A DNA stretch of 64,000 nucleotides, taken from contig JACJYZ010000002.1 in the NCBI GenBank assembly GCA_020635855.1, positions 310,001 to 374,000 of the forward strand, given 5' to 3'. Source of the DNA: Flavobacteriales bacterium. GTDB lineage: Bacteria > Bacteroidota > Bacteroidia > JACJYZ01. Below, one piece after another: positions 26,492 through 35,000 of this stretch (within the stretch, counting starts at the first letter, position 1; every line of letters begins with the position of its first letter). The notes under the pieces are model-generated. The model saw only the letters and a program-made list of their open reading frames with translations, made no database searches and was not told the origin of the DNA. A program made the translations under genes and the position numbers.

Positions 26492-26730
26492 AGAAAGCCG
26501 GTATGGGAATGCCGGAACGAAAATAAGGAAGCAAGTTCAGAAATAAGCTGTTCATAGGCATTGCTGACAGAAAATACCTATTTTCGAATGCGCATGGATT
26601 GGAACCCATATTGTTGGCTTGGTTTTTGCTGAAAGTATGAAAATCAGGAAATGGGTATCTTGGTCCCGTCGGGCATTTGCCGTTGACGCGCAAACCCTGT
26701 AATCCTGAGGATGTATAGAAACCGTATCGA

Positions 26731-27135
26731 ATGAAATCGTTGCTTTGTGTAATCGGGTGGTTGTTTGTCTCAGGCATGGCTATGTCTTCAGGTATCACGG
26801 ATGTGACCGATGACATCTCCTCCGCCATCAAGGCCGGAAGTTCGAAAGAACTATCCAGGTATTTGAACTATACCGTTACCTTAACCATCGGTGACGAAGA
26901 AGATGCATACAGCAAAGAACAAGCTTCACTGATCCTCAAAGACTTCTTCATCAAGAACCCCCCGGAGAGTTTCAGTATCATGCACAAGGGTGCTTCCAGA
27001 GATGGATCCCAATACGCCATCGGGCGTTATATTTCGGGAAACAAGGCTTACCGTACTTATTTCCTGCTGAAGAAAGCGGGCGACCGTTTCCTCATCGACG
27101 CCCTTAGTTTTGAGCTCGATGGCAGCAAAGAGTGA
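26731..27135 (+). CDS. DUF4783 domain-containing exported protein
   Basis: The 134-residue protein begins with a signal peptide (hydrophobic segment near residues 4-20, MKSLLCVIGWLFVSGMAMS) and then TDVTDDISSAIKAGSSKELSRYL, the start of DUF4783, a NTF2-like family in Bacteroidota. KEQASLILKDFF and SFSIMHKGASRDGSQYAIGRY are its later blocks. The function of the family is not known; NTF2-like pockets usually bind a small ligand. It lies just before nadC and overlaps it if nadC starts at ATG 27119, an arrangement I recall as common in Bacteroidota but cannot check. Confidence 0.85.
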   Translation: MKSLLCVIGWLFVSGMAMSSGITDVTDDISSAIKAGSSKELSRYLNYTVTLTIGDEEDAYSKEQASLILKDFFIKNPPESFSIMHKGASRDGSQYAIGRYISGNKAYRTYFLLKKAGDRFLIDALSFELDGSKE

Positions 27136-28012
27136 TACTTCCCAAGTGAACATGCAGTTTCCACATCTGTCCGCAGATGAAGTTCAGGCCCTGATCGAAC
27201 GGACCCTCAGAGAAGATATCGGTGAAGGAGATCATACTTCCCTGGCATGCTTGCCGTCTGGCACCCAAGGTAAGGCCGAACTGATAGCCAAGGCACCTGG
27301 TGTTATTGCCGGGGTGGAACTCTCCCGGCAAATATTTCACACGGTTGATACCGGCATCAAATGGCAGGCAAATGTAGTTGATGGTGCTGCCGTTCAATCA
27401 GGCGATCGCATCCTGACAGTCTCGGGTCCTGCCGCATCCCTTCTTTCAGCCGAGCGTCTTGTACTCAATTTCATGCAGCGATTGAGTGGCATTGCAACGA
27501 CCACCCGTGCCATGGTGGATGTTCTGGCCGGTACCCCCGTGCAGGTACTGGATACACGCAAAACCACGCCTGGACTGCGGGCGCTTGAGAAGTGGGCCGT
27601 TCACATCGGAGGTGGCGTGAATCACCGCTTCGGATTGGATGATATGTTCCTCATCAAAGACAACCACATTGATTTCTGTGGGGGGGTAATTCAGGCCATC
27701 GACCGGGTGCTGGCATACAGGGATGCAAAACGGTTGAACCTGAAAATTGTGGTTGAGGCCAGGACCCTGGAAGAAGTCTCAGCCATTGCCGGATACGGGT
27801 ATGTGGATCGCATTCTGTTGGATAACTTTCCGATTCCCATCCTGAAGGAAGCTGTGTCGCTGATCGCCGGGCGTATGCCCAGTGAGGCGTCCGGGAATAT
27901 CGGTCTTCACAACGTGAGGGAATATCGGGATACAGGTGTGGATTTCGTATCTTCGGGCAGTCTTACACATTCTGTCGTTTGCCTGGATCTGAGCCTGAAA
28001 ACCCTGGTTTGA
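27119..28012 (+). CDS. nadC: Nicotinate-nucleotide pyrophosphorylase (carboxylating)
   Basis: The enzyme converts quinolinate and PRPP to nicotinate mononucleotide, CO2 and pyrophosphate in de novo NAD synthesis. LREDIGEGDHTSLAC is the N-terminal block, LDTRKTTPGLRALEKWAV carries the substrate-binding R-K-T-x-P-G-L-R residues, and NHRFGLDDMFLIKDNHI the conserved H-R-x-G-L-x-D/K-D-N-H pair. TGVDFVSSGSLTHS is the C-terminal phosphate loop. From ATG 27119 it is 297 residues, overlapping the DUF4783 gene by 17 bp; ATG 27152 (MQFPHLSADEV) would give 286 residues and an ordinary gap. Its TGA shares one base with the next ATG. Confidence 0.95.
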   Translation: MAAKSDTSQVNMQFPHLSADEVQALIERTLREDIGEGDHTSLACLPSGTQGKAELIAKAPGVIAGVELSRQIFHTVDTGIKWQANVVDGAAVQSGDRILTVSGPAASLLSAERLVLNFMQRLSGIATTTRAMVDVLAGTPVQVLDTRKTTPGLRALEKWAVHIGGGVNHRFGLDDMFLIKDNHIDFCGGVIQAIDRVLAYRDAKRLNLKIVVEARTLEEVSAIAGYGYVDRILLDNFPIPILKEAVSLIAGRMPSEASGNIGLHNVREYRDTGVDFVSSGSLTHSVVCLDLSLKTLV

Positions 28013-28950
28013 TGCAAGAAAAACCCAAGGAGCGAAAGCTGCTGAAGTTTATCCTCGAGCTGAAGCTTGTTGCGGCTGTTCTTGAACTTTCCAAAAAGAT
28101 TGTACTTCCCGGTTTTGATAAGCTGCCCCTTTACGACGTGGCGGGATTCTTTATTCAGGGATTGCAAAAAAGCTCAATTACCACGCGGGCCTCTTCCATG
28201 GCCTTCCATTTTTTCCTGGCATTGTTTCCTGCCATCATCTTTTTCTTCACACTGATTCCATATATCCCGATAGAGAATTTCCAGGATCAGCTCATGGAAC
28301 TCCTGGGCAGCGTATTACCAGCCAACGTATATGATGCTTCCAGGGAAACAATCCAGGATATCCTAAGCGATAAAAGGGGTGGGTTGCTGTCCATCGGTTT
28401 TCTCTCCATGCTGTATTTCTCTACCAATGGCATCAATGCGATGATCCATAATTTCAACCAAACCTTTCATACGCTTGAGTCGCGGAATTTTGTCAAGCAA
28501 CGTCTTGTCTCCATCTTTCTGTTGCTGATTTTGTCTACCCTGCTGCTGACCTCCATCTCATTGATCATCTTCGGTCGCTTTTTGTTGAATTGGCTGATAG
28601 GAGAGGGTTGGATTCAGGCAGAGTGGAGCATCTACCTGTTCGAGACCGGCAAGTGGATCACCGTACTGGCCCTCTATTTCTTCGCCATATCATTCATCTA
28701 CTACCTGGGGCCTTCAGCCAAATCCCAATGGCGCTTCATCTCTGCAGGTGGCACGGCCGCCAGCCTGTTCTCCATCGTCGTTTCACTTTTCTTCGGTTAC
28801 TTCGTGAATAATTTCGGACAGTACAACAAACTCTACGGTTCACTGGGTACCATCATCGTATTGATGCTGTTCATTTATTTTAACTCCATCATCCTGCTCA
28901 TCGGATTTGAACTGAACGCAAGTATCCGTTCTGCCAGCCATCGTTCCTGA
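28012..28950 (+). CDS. YihY/BrkB family inner membrane protein
   Basis: The start ATG 28012 shares one base with the nadC stop (TGATG). The 312-residue protein has about six transmembrane helices and the family patterns SSMAFHFFLALFPAIIFF and FSTNGINAMIHNFN in the first half, and YYLGPSAKSQWRFISAGG and YGSLGTIIVLMLFIYFNSIILLIGFELNA near the end. It was once proposed to be RNase BN, which is now considered wrong; the real role of YihY is not known. A weak terminator-like hairpin follows. The operon is DUF4783-nadC-yihY. Confidence 0.92.
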   Translation: MQEKPKERKLLKFILELKLVAAVLELSKKIVLPGFDKLPLYDVAGFFIQGLQKSSITTRASSMAFHFFLALFPAIIFFFTLIPYIPIENFQDQLMELLGSVLPANVYDASRETIQDILSDKRGGLLSIGFLSMLYFSTNGINAMIHNFNQTFHTLESRNFVKQRLVSIFLLLILSTLLLTSISLIIFGRFLLNWLIGEGWIQAEWSIYLFETGKWITVLALYFFAISFIYYLGPSAKSQWRFISAGGTAASLFSIVVSLFFGYFVNNFGQYNKLYGSLGTIIVLMLFIYFNSIILLIGFELNASIRSASHRS

Positions 28951-29347
28951 AACCACGGCATTCGAAAATAGCCCAAATCCTTTTCGAAAATTTTAGGATT
29001 TCTTTACACAGATTTCAAGTAGTCAGTATTTTACGTGAATTCATTCCCGGTCGGAAGTAGAAAAAGGAACCGAAGAATTCTTTGACTTCCTTTTCGCGAT
29101 TGAACATATTGAGTGAAATCACCAAGTGAGGGAAGGTGGTTGCATTCAAAGCCTTCCCGTAAGAGTGTGTCAGGTGATTGATAAGTGAGTGATGCTTAAC
29201 GGCCGGTTGTACGTCCATCAGTCGGTTGATTGGATTCAAAATTCATCATGTTATCAAGGTGTGCATTGCATGCATTTAGCAGTTTGCAGCCCTGTACCCG
29301 CGAAACAGAGTGTTCCTATTCAGTACATAACCAATATTTATTATGCC
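28951..29347. other. Intergenic region, 397 bp
   Basis: No credible gene is present. A minus-strand frame of 74 codons from TTG 29239 to 29015 has no recognisable family and is probably chance. An inverted repeat with arms AAATCCT (28975-28981) and AGGATTT (28995-29001), followed by CTTTAC, may be a weak terminator for the nadC operon. No clear TAnnTTTG element was found upstream of the secreted gene at 29348. Confidence 0.5.
28975..29001 (+). terminator. Weak hairpin after the nadC-yihY operon
   Basis: Arms AAATCCT and AGGATTT flank a TTTTCGAAAATTTT core that can itself fold. The following T-rich stretch is short (TCTTT), so termination here is uncertain. Confidence 0.35.
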
Positions 29348-29932
29348 ATGAAAAAACGATGGATGCTTTTATTGATGATCTGTGCTTCATTGCACGGATT
29401 TTCACAAAACACACAGGTATCGGAGGTGGCCAGGAACGGCATGACCTCCTATCTGGATTACATTCCCCAAGGACTGGAAAAGCAACACGGCTTTAACAAC
29501 CGGGAAGAATTTTCCAGGGCAACCTTAGGTGCCACTTATCAGATCATGGCGGTGGATGAGAACGGCAACATATCCCCCACACAGTTCTACTATGTGGCGG
29601 TGATGGTTGACGGAACCTGCAGGGCCATGTTAACCGTGGGTGAGGTAGATGGTAAAATGGGTATCCAGTCGGTGGGGGCTCCGATCCTGGCCGAAGGGCT
29701 CGATCACCTGGAAAAAGAACTTCATGTGGCCGGAGATGCCAACCGGATCCTGTTGAATGATTATGTGCACAAGTGCTCTTTTGCAGCGTACCAGCAACAA
29801 GGTGCATCTGCCGAGCGGGCCAGCTTTTTCCCGCTGCCATCCGCCAAGGCATATCTGTCACAGGTGGGATCCAACCAATCGTCCTACACACTGCCCGAAT
29901 TGGTGAAGGCAGTATCAACCCCATCCAAATAA
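29348..29932 (+). CDS. Secreted protein of unknown function upstream of a papain-like protease
   Basis: The frame opens upstream, but ATG 29348 gives a clean signal peptide (MKKRWMLLLMICASLHGFSQ, cleavage likely after position 20), so I start there; the mature protein is about 175 residues. It contains SATLGATYQIM-like alternation (residues around 55-70) and DGTCRAMLTVGEVDGKMGIQSVG, suggesting a small beta-rich fold. I do not recognise a family. It ends 31 bp before the papain-like protease gene on the same strand, so it may be a partner, inhibitor, propeptide-like chaperone or substrate, none of which can be shown from sequence. Confidence 0.72.
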   Translation: MKKRWMLLLMICASLHGFSQNTQVSEVARNGMTSYLDYIPQGLEKQHGFNNREEFSRATLGATYQIMAVDENGNISPTQFYYVAVMVDGTCRAMLTVGEVDGKMGIQSVGAPILAEGLDHLEKELHVAGDANRILLNDYVHKCSFAAYQQQGASAERASFFPLPSAKAYLSQVGSNQSSYTLPELVKAVSTPSK

Positions 29933-29963
29933 TCTCTACAGATCAACATCAAAAAGGATTCCT

Positions 29964-31496
29964 ATGAAAAACTTCAGAACGCTTTTCATGATTGCCGGCC
30001 TGATGTGCATCGCCGGTTTGTCTGCGACCGCACAAACCTATACGGCAGGTGTAGACCAGGTTGATCAGGAACAAACCAACTGGTGCTGGGCAGCCAACAG
30101 CGAGTGTATCCTGCGGTACTACAGCACCGCGGTCAGCCAGTGTGAGATCAACAATTACAACTGGAGCAAAAGCAGCTGCTGCAATTCTCCCGGTGGCTGT
30201 AACCAAACCAATGAAATGCAGCCGATACAAGACATCCTGTCTCATTTCGGTCCCGTGCACAGCGATCTCTATTCAGGTCCGCTTTCTGTTTCACAGATCA
30301 CCGGCATACTTGGTGATGAACGTCCTTTCATCATCGGGGTCATGTGGAACGCCGGAGGCGGTCACGTGGTGGTCGGTTGTGGTTACAACACAAACACCAG
30401 TAAACTCACAGTGATGGATCCGTGGAATGGCACAACCACCAACAACTACAGCGGTGGCAGCTCCATCGTGATCAGCGGAAGTTCGGGTACCTGGAAAGAA
30501 GGTTTGGAAGTCACCGATATGCCCGGCGGTAGCATGCCCGTTGCCGATGTAGCTACAGATAAAAGTTCGGGTTGCGGAAGCCTTACCGTTCAGTTTACAG
30601 ATAATTCCCAGGGAAACCCTGATACCTGGCTGTGGGATTTCAAAGATGGTTCCACGTCCAGCCTTCAGAATCCAACCCATACGTTTTCCGCACCCGGTAA
30701 TTATGATGTGACCCTGACCGTAAGCAATGCGAACGGCAGCGATAACCAAAACATTCCCATCACCGTCGGACAGGGTGTTCCCTATCCTGATAAAACAGTC
30801 GGGCCAACCGATAATACTTTTGGTAGCGGAGCCAATTATACCGGTGACCAGGCATTGATTTTCGATGTGACAAAAGCCTGTGTGCTGTCTTCTGTTAAAG
30901 TGTATGCCCAGGGTTCCGGTAACCGCACCATCGAGTTGCGGGATGCGAACGACAAGGTGCTGCAAAGCAAAACCGTGAATATCCCCGACGGCGAAAGCCG
31001 TGTGACCCTTGATTTCGACCTCGCCGTAGGTACGGATTACCACATCGGTATCAACGGAACACCCAATCTGTATAGGAACAGCGCAGGTCCCTCATATCCT
31101 TATACATTGCCAGGAGTACTCAGCATCAAGTCATCCACAGCCACCCCCACCGAGCTGGACTACTACTATTTCTTCTACGACTGGAAAGTGCGCGAACAGG
31201 GATGCGAGTTGGCCACCGGTGTTCAGGACATGGAAGATCCGTTGCTCGGTATTTCTTCCAACCCCGGTAACGGTGTGTACCAGGTTTCTTTCTCACTTTC
31301 TTCACAGGCCAACACCTCCATCTTGGTCTACGACCTTATGGGCAGGCAGGTGTTTGAAAAGAATTTGGGAACCTCCCCTGCCGGATCCCAGCAACAAACC
31401 GTGGATATGCGCGATGTGGCCAACGGCAATTATATGCTGTCGCTGCGCGTAGATGGTCATTCATACAACCGCATGATCAGTAAGATGCATCGGTAA
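29964..31496 (+). CDS. Secreted papain-like cysteine protease with PKD and T9SS sorting domains
   Basis: The 510-residue protein has a signal peptide (residues 1-24, cut after LSATAQ), then a catalytic domain with Cys41 in EQTNWCWAANSE, His134 in AGGGHVVVGCGY and Asp152 in VMDPWNG. This triad order and the N-W-C-W-A-A pattern match the AvrRpt2-like/C39-like papain fold (Peptidase C70). A PKD domain follows at about 195-268 (WLWDFKDGSTSSLQNPTHTF), then a beta-sandwich of about 130 residues, and a C-terminal type IX secretion domain ending in MISKMHR after PLLGISSNPGNGVYQVSF. It is therefore exported by T9SS and anchored or released at the surface. Natural target unknown. Confidence 0.85.
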   Translation: MKNFRTLFMIAGLMCIAGLSATAQTYTAGVDQVDQEQTNWCWAANSECILRYYSTAVSQCEINNYNWSKSSCCNSPGGCNQTNEMQPIQDILSHFGPVHSDLYSGPLSVSQITGILGDERPFIIGVMWNAGGGHVVVGCGYNTNTSKLTVMDPWNGTTTNNYSGGSSIVISGSSGTWKEGLEVTDMPGGSMPVADVATDKSSGCGSLTVQFTDNSQGNPDTWLWDFKDGSTSSLQNPTHTFSAPGNYDVTLTVSNANGSDNQNIPITVGQGVPYPDKTVGPTDNTFGSGANYTGDQALIFDVTKACVLSSVKVYAQGSGNRTIELRDANDKVLQSKTVNIPDGESRVTLDFDLAVGTDYHIGINGTPNLYRNSAGPSYPYTLPGVLSIKSSTATPTELDYYYFFYDWKVREQGCELATGVQDMEDPLLGISSNPGNGVYQVSFSLSSQANTSILVYDLMGRQVFEKNLGTSPAGSQQQTVDMRDVANGNYMLSLRVDGHSYNRMISKMHR

Positions 31497-31523
31497 GCGT
31501 CATTACCCGTGTTTATCGTGAGA

Positions 31524-31551
31524 AGGGCTGTCTTCGGATGGCCCTTTTTTT
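31524..31551 (+). terminator. Intrinsic terminator after the papain-like protease gene
   Basis: AGGGC (31524-31528) pairs with GCCCT around a TCTTCGGA loop, with a few additional imperfect pairs, followed by seven T residues (31545-31551). It lies 28 bp after the protease stop and separates it from the M1 peptidase gene. Confidence 0.7.
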
Positions 31552-31670
31552 GTTTGGATCCGCAGTGCACGGATGTCGCCCGTTGGCTTCCTTTGTTGTG
31601 TGTGAGGTAATGGATCTTCGTCGTGCAACCAAGTGAATTTATCGTACATTCGTTTATCAAATCCGATGAC

Positions 31671-34600
31671 ATGTTACGATTCATTTCCTTGTTGTTTGCA
31701 GGCCTGATACCGGCCCTTCTGACCACCCACGAAGCGAATGCACAGACCTATGATCCGCTGCATCCACCGGATACCTACGCCACCCGCTCCAACCCGAATT
31801 ACTGGAAGAACCGGAAACCTTTCCAGGACTACTGGCAGCAGGATGTACATTACACCATCAAGGCGAAGATTGATGAACAACAGGATGTGATAGAGGGTTC
31901 GGAGCAACTGGTGTACACCAACAACTCACCGGATGAGCTCACCTTTGTGTACTTCCATCTATACCAGAATGCTTTTCAGCCCGGTTCGTACTATGATCAG
32001 TTGATCAGGGCCAACGGAGAAACCCCGGAGTTTAACGGCTACGAGAAAAACGGCTTGGGCACCAAGCTGATGATGATGAAGTCGAATGGGCAAGACCTGC
32101 GCGTGGAATACGACAACACGGTGGTTAAGGTATATCTTACCAAACCCCTGAAGCCCGGTGCTTCCGTTACATTTGATATTGCATTCAGAACCTATTACGG
32201 CTTGTACGACGGAAGGGGCGGTGCGCTTTCTTCAGCCATGCGCCGTCGCATGAAAATGTGGATCACCGATGGGAACAAACATTACGACGGAGTACATTGG
32301 TATCCCAGGATTTCAGTGTACGACAGGAAATTCGGCTGGACCACAGATCAACACCTGGGAAGGGAATTCTACGGTGATTTCGGAACTTATGATGTGGAGC
32401 TGGATTTCGCCTCCAACATGGTTGTTGAAGCAACCGGCAACCTGCTGAACCGGAAAGAAGTGTTGCCCGATGACCTGGCAGAGAAACTCAAGATCGAGAA
32501 CTTCAAGGATAAGCCATGGGGTGAAGCAGCTTCCGTGATCACGCCTTACGACAGTACCCAACGGAAAACGTGGAAGTACCATGCCGAAAATGTGCACGAC
32601 TTCGCCTTTACCGCAGACCCCACTTACCGAATTGGCGAGGCTGAATGGAATGGAATCCGTTGTGTGGCCGTTGCCCAGGAACCACACGCATCGAGGTGGC
32701 AGAATGCCGCGGCGTATGCTGCGGAGATCATTCGCGTCTATTCGCAAAACATCGGCATGTACACGTACCATAAAATGGTGGTGGCGGATGCCAGGGATGG
32801 AATGGAGTATCCCATGCTTACACTTGACAATGGCGGAGATCCCGGGTATCGTACCCTTCTCTGCCATGAGATAGGGCACAATTGGTTTTTCGGTCAGGTG
32901 GGCAACAATGAAACCTACCGTGCCATGCTTGATGAAGGTTTCACCACCTGGTTGACCGTATTTTCCCTGTTGCAGCTGGAGGGTGATACCATCCCCGCCG
33001 GAAAGAGCAAGTACGAATATGTGAACAAGTACAGGAAACCTGATCTGGTGACATGGAGACGGGGACTGTATCCATATATCATCTCCACCACCCAGGAAGA
33101 CCTCTCTACGCTGAACACCCACTCCGATGATTTTTCCGCATTCCCTGAAAGCGGACAAGGATACCGGAATGTGTACTACAAGACCGGATCCATGCTCATG
33201 AACCTGGAATATGTACTGGGGAAAGACCTGTTCCGATCTGCCATGGCACACTATTTTGAACAGTGGAAGATTTGCCATCCGTATGTAGAGGACTTCCGTG
33301 AATCCATTATTCGCTTTACCCACGTAGATCTGAACTGGTTTTTTGACGAATGGATCGAAACATCCAAAACCATCGATTACGCCGTGCGCGGTATTCGCAA
33401 GGGGAACAAACCCGATGAATACATCATTCGCTTCAGGCGCAAAGGCGAGATGGAAATGCCCGTCGATTTCCGTGTGATCGCACTTGATGGCAAACAATAT
33501 GATTACCACATTCCCAATACCTGGTTCATCAAACAAACGGAGGCCACCGTGTTACCCAAATGGTACGGCAGGGGAAACCTGAACCCGGTGTATGAGGCCC
33601 GGGTCACCATTCCGGGAGGCATCGACGATGTGATCATTGACCCGTCGGGCATACTGGCGGATAAATATAAGTTGGACAACTCCAAGCGCTTCCCGGTGGA
33701 ATTGAACTACGATGCACGCATCCGCAACCTGCCGGAGTGGGGTCGTTATGAGTTGTACGGACGTCCTGATTTCTGGTACAACGGTTTTGATGGCGTGAAA
33801 GCCGGCTTCCACCTGAACGGTCAGTACCTGAACCATTATCACAAATTGCATGTGAGCGCATGGATCAACACCGGGTTGTTCCAGAGCCAGTTTCCCAGGG
33901 AAGCGGATATCAACAGTTTCGATGACCTATCGTGGAATGTGATCTATTCCACGCCACTGGGGAAGTCGTTCAAGGATTCGGAGATTGAACTGACGGCACG
34001 TCACCTTGACGGACTGCACCTGCTGAAAACCAGGTTGTCGAAAAAACTCAACCGCAATCGCACCACGCTTTTTGCAGAAGCAAAGAGCATGTCGCGTATG
34101 GACAGTACCGATCTCCATTACCTGTTGTATCCCAACGAATGGTCAATGTCACCCACGCATAAGGACGTGTACTTTAACAATACCTTGCAGATAGGCATCG
34201 AGCATACTTACAAATACAAGCATGGAGACGGTGATGTGGAATTGTTGCTGCGTTCAAGTACGTTCGGCAGCGATTACGACTATTCCTACCTGCGCCTCTC
34301 GTCGGTGAATAACAACCACATCGCCAAATTCAATCTCCGCACCCGTACTTTCTTTCAGTGGGGCATGGGGGCCAATTGGGCCTCCGAGTCATCTTTGTTC
34401 CTGGCAGGCGCCAATCCCGAGGAGATGATGGAGAACAAGTTCATGCGGTCATTGCCCTATTATGATGACCGGATCATGGGCTTCACGGATGACCTGGGCC
34501 ATATTCAGTACGGAGGAGGCCTCAACCTGAGGGGGTATGCCGGTTACCTTGTGGCGCAAGGCAACAATTCAGCTGATGTGAAGGCGGTATATAAAGGACA

Positions 34601-34934
34601 AACCGGAGTGGCATTCAACGGAGAACTGGAGTTTGATAAATACATTCGTTTCAAACCCAAGTTCCTGAAGGAATATCTTTCACTTACACCGTACCTGTTC
34701 GGTGATGCCGGCTGGATCAATGCATCCGCCGCGGGCGCTACCTTACAAATGGCTGACGTTCGTGCCGATGGTGGTCTCGGCTTTGCGTTGACCGTGAAGA
34801 AGTGGACGCCCCTGGAAATGGTTGAACCGTTGACGTTCCGGTTCGATATGCCGTTTTTCCTGAACCGGACTCCGGCTGTATCACCCGAGTATGTGCAAAT
34901 GCGTTACGTGGTAGGGGTGAACCGGGCGTTCTAG
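31671..34934 (+). CDS. M1-family metallopeptidase fused to a C-terminal Omp85-like beta-barrel
   Basis: From ATG 31671 the product is 1087 residues with a signal peptide (MLRFISLLFAGLIPALLTTHEANA). The gluzincin motif HEIGHNW at residues 399-405 and Glu422 give H-E-x-x-H-x18-E, the M1 zinc site; ARDGMEYPML about 15 residues earlier is the substrate-binding GxMEN-type motif. The tail from about residue 680 alternates polar and aromatic residues as barrel strands do, with GGGLNLRGYAGY, LTPYLFGDAGWIN and a terminal Phe (VVGVNRAF), all like the last strands of Omp85/BamA and patatin (PlpD) barrels. So the peptidase appears to be anchored in, or passed through, the outer membrane by its own barrel. 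This reading is inference. Confidence 0.8.
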   Translation: MLRFISLLFAGLIPALLTTHEANAQTYDPLHPPDTYATRSNPNYWKNRKPFQDYWQQDVHYTIKAKIDEQQDVIEGSEQLVYTNNSPDELTFVYFHLYQNAFQPGSYYDQLIRANGETPEFNGYEKNGLGTKLMMMKSNGQDLRVEYDNTVVKVYLTKPLKPGASVTFDIAFRTYYGLYDGRGGALSSAMRRRMKMWITDGNKHYDGVHWYPRISVYDRKFGWTTDQHLGREFYGDFGTYDVELDFASNMVVEATGNLLNRKEVLPDDLAEKLKIENFKDKPWGEAASVITPYDSTQRKTWKYHAENVHDFAFTADPTYRIGEAEWNGIRCVAVAQEPHASRWQNAAAYAAEIIRVYSQNIGMYTYHKMVVADARDGMEYPMLTLDNGGDPGYRTLLCHEIGHNWFFGQVGNNETYRAMLDEGFTTWLTVFSLLQLEGDTIPAGKSKYEYVNKYRKPDLVTWRRGLYPYIISTTQEDLSTLNTHSDDFSAFPESGQGYRNVYYKTGSMLMNLEYVLGKDLFRSAMAHYFEQWKICHPYVEDFRESIIRFTHVDLNWFFDEWIETSKTIDYAVRGIRKGNKPDEYIIRFRRKGEMEMPVDFRVIALDGKQYDYHIPNTWFIKQTEATVLPKWYGRGNLNPVYEARVTIPGGIDDVIIDPSGILADKYKLDNSKRFPVELNYDARIRNLPEWGRYELYGRPDFWYNGFDGVKAGFHLNGQYLNHYHKLHVSAWINTGLFQSQFPREADINSFDDLSWNVIYSTPLGKSFKDSEIELTARHLDGLHLLKTRLSKKLNRNRTTLFAEAKSMSRMDSTDLHYLLYPNEWSMSPTHKDVYFNNTLQIGIEHTYKYKHGDGDVELLLRSSTFGSDYDYSYLRLSSVNNNHIAKFNLRTRTFFQWGMGANWASESSLFLAGANPEEMMENKFMRSLPYYDDRIMGFTDDLGHIQYGGGLNLRGYAGYLVAQGNNSADVKAVYKGQTGVAFNGELEFDKYIRFKPKFLKEYLSLTPYLFGDAGWINASAAGATLQMADVRADGGLGFALTVKKWTPLEMVEPLTFRFDMPFFLNRTPAVSPEYVQMRYVVGVNRAF

Positions 34935-34966
34935 CGTGTTACCGTTAATGCGCAAGCGCGCTCCGG

Positions 34967-35000
34967 ATATTCCCGGTGGTTTATTTAAATCCGGGGATAT
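34967..35000. terminator. Inverted repeat between convergent gene ends
   Basis: ATATTCCCGG (34967-34976) and CCGGGGATAT (34991-35000) form a 10-bp stem with one G-T mismatch around a 14-nt loop. It overlaps the end of the flippase gene. T-rich runs near it are short, so a bidirectional terminator is possible but weak. Confidence 0.4.

Noticed and set aside
29015..29239. Minus-strand 74-codon frame
   Set aside because: It starts with TTG, has no family features and covers a region that also holds a hairpin; it is likely chance.
32313..33536. Minus-strand 407-codon open frame
   Set aside because: It lies fully antisense to the M1 peptidase, whose motifs and signal peptide are clear, and the translation has no family features.
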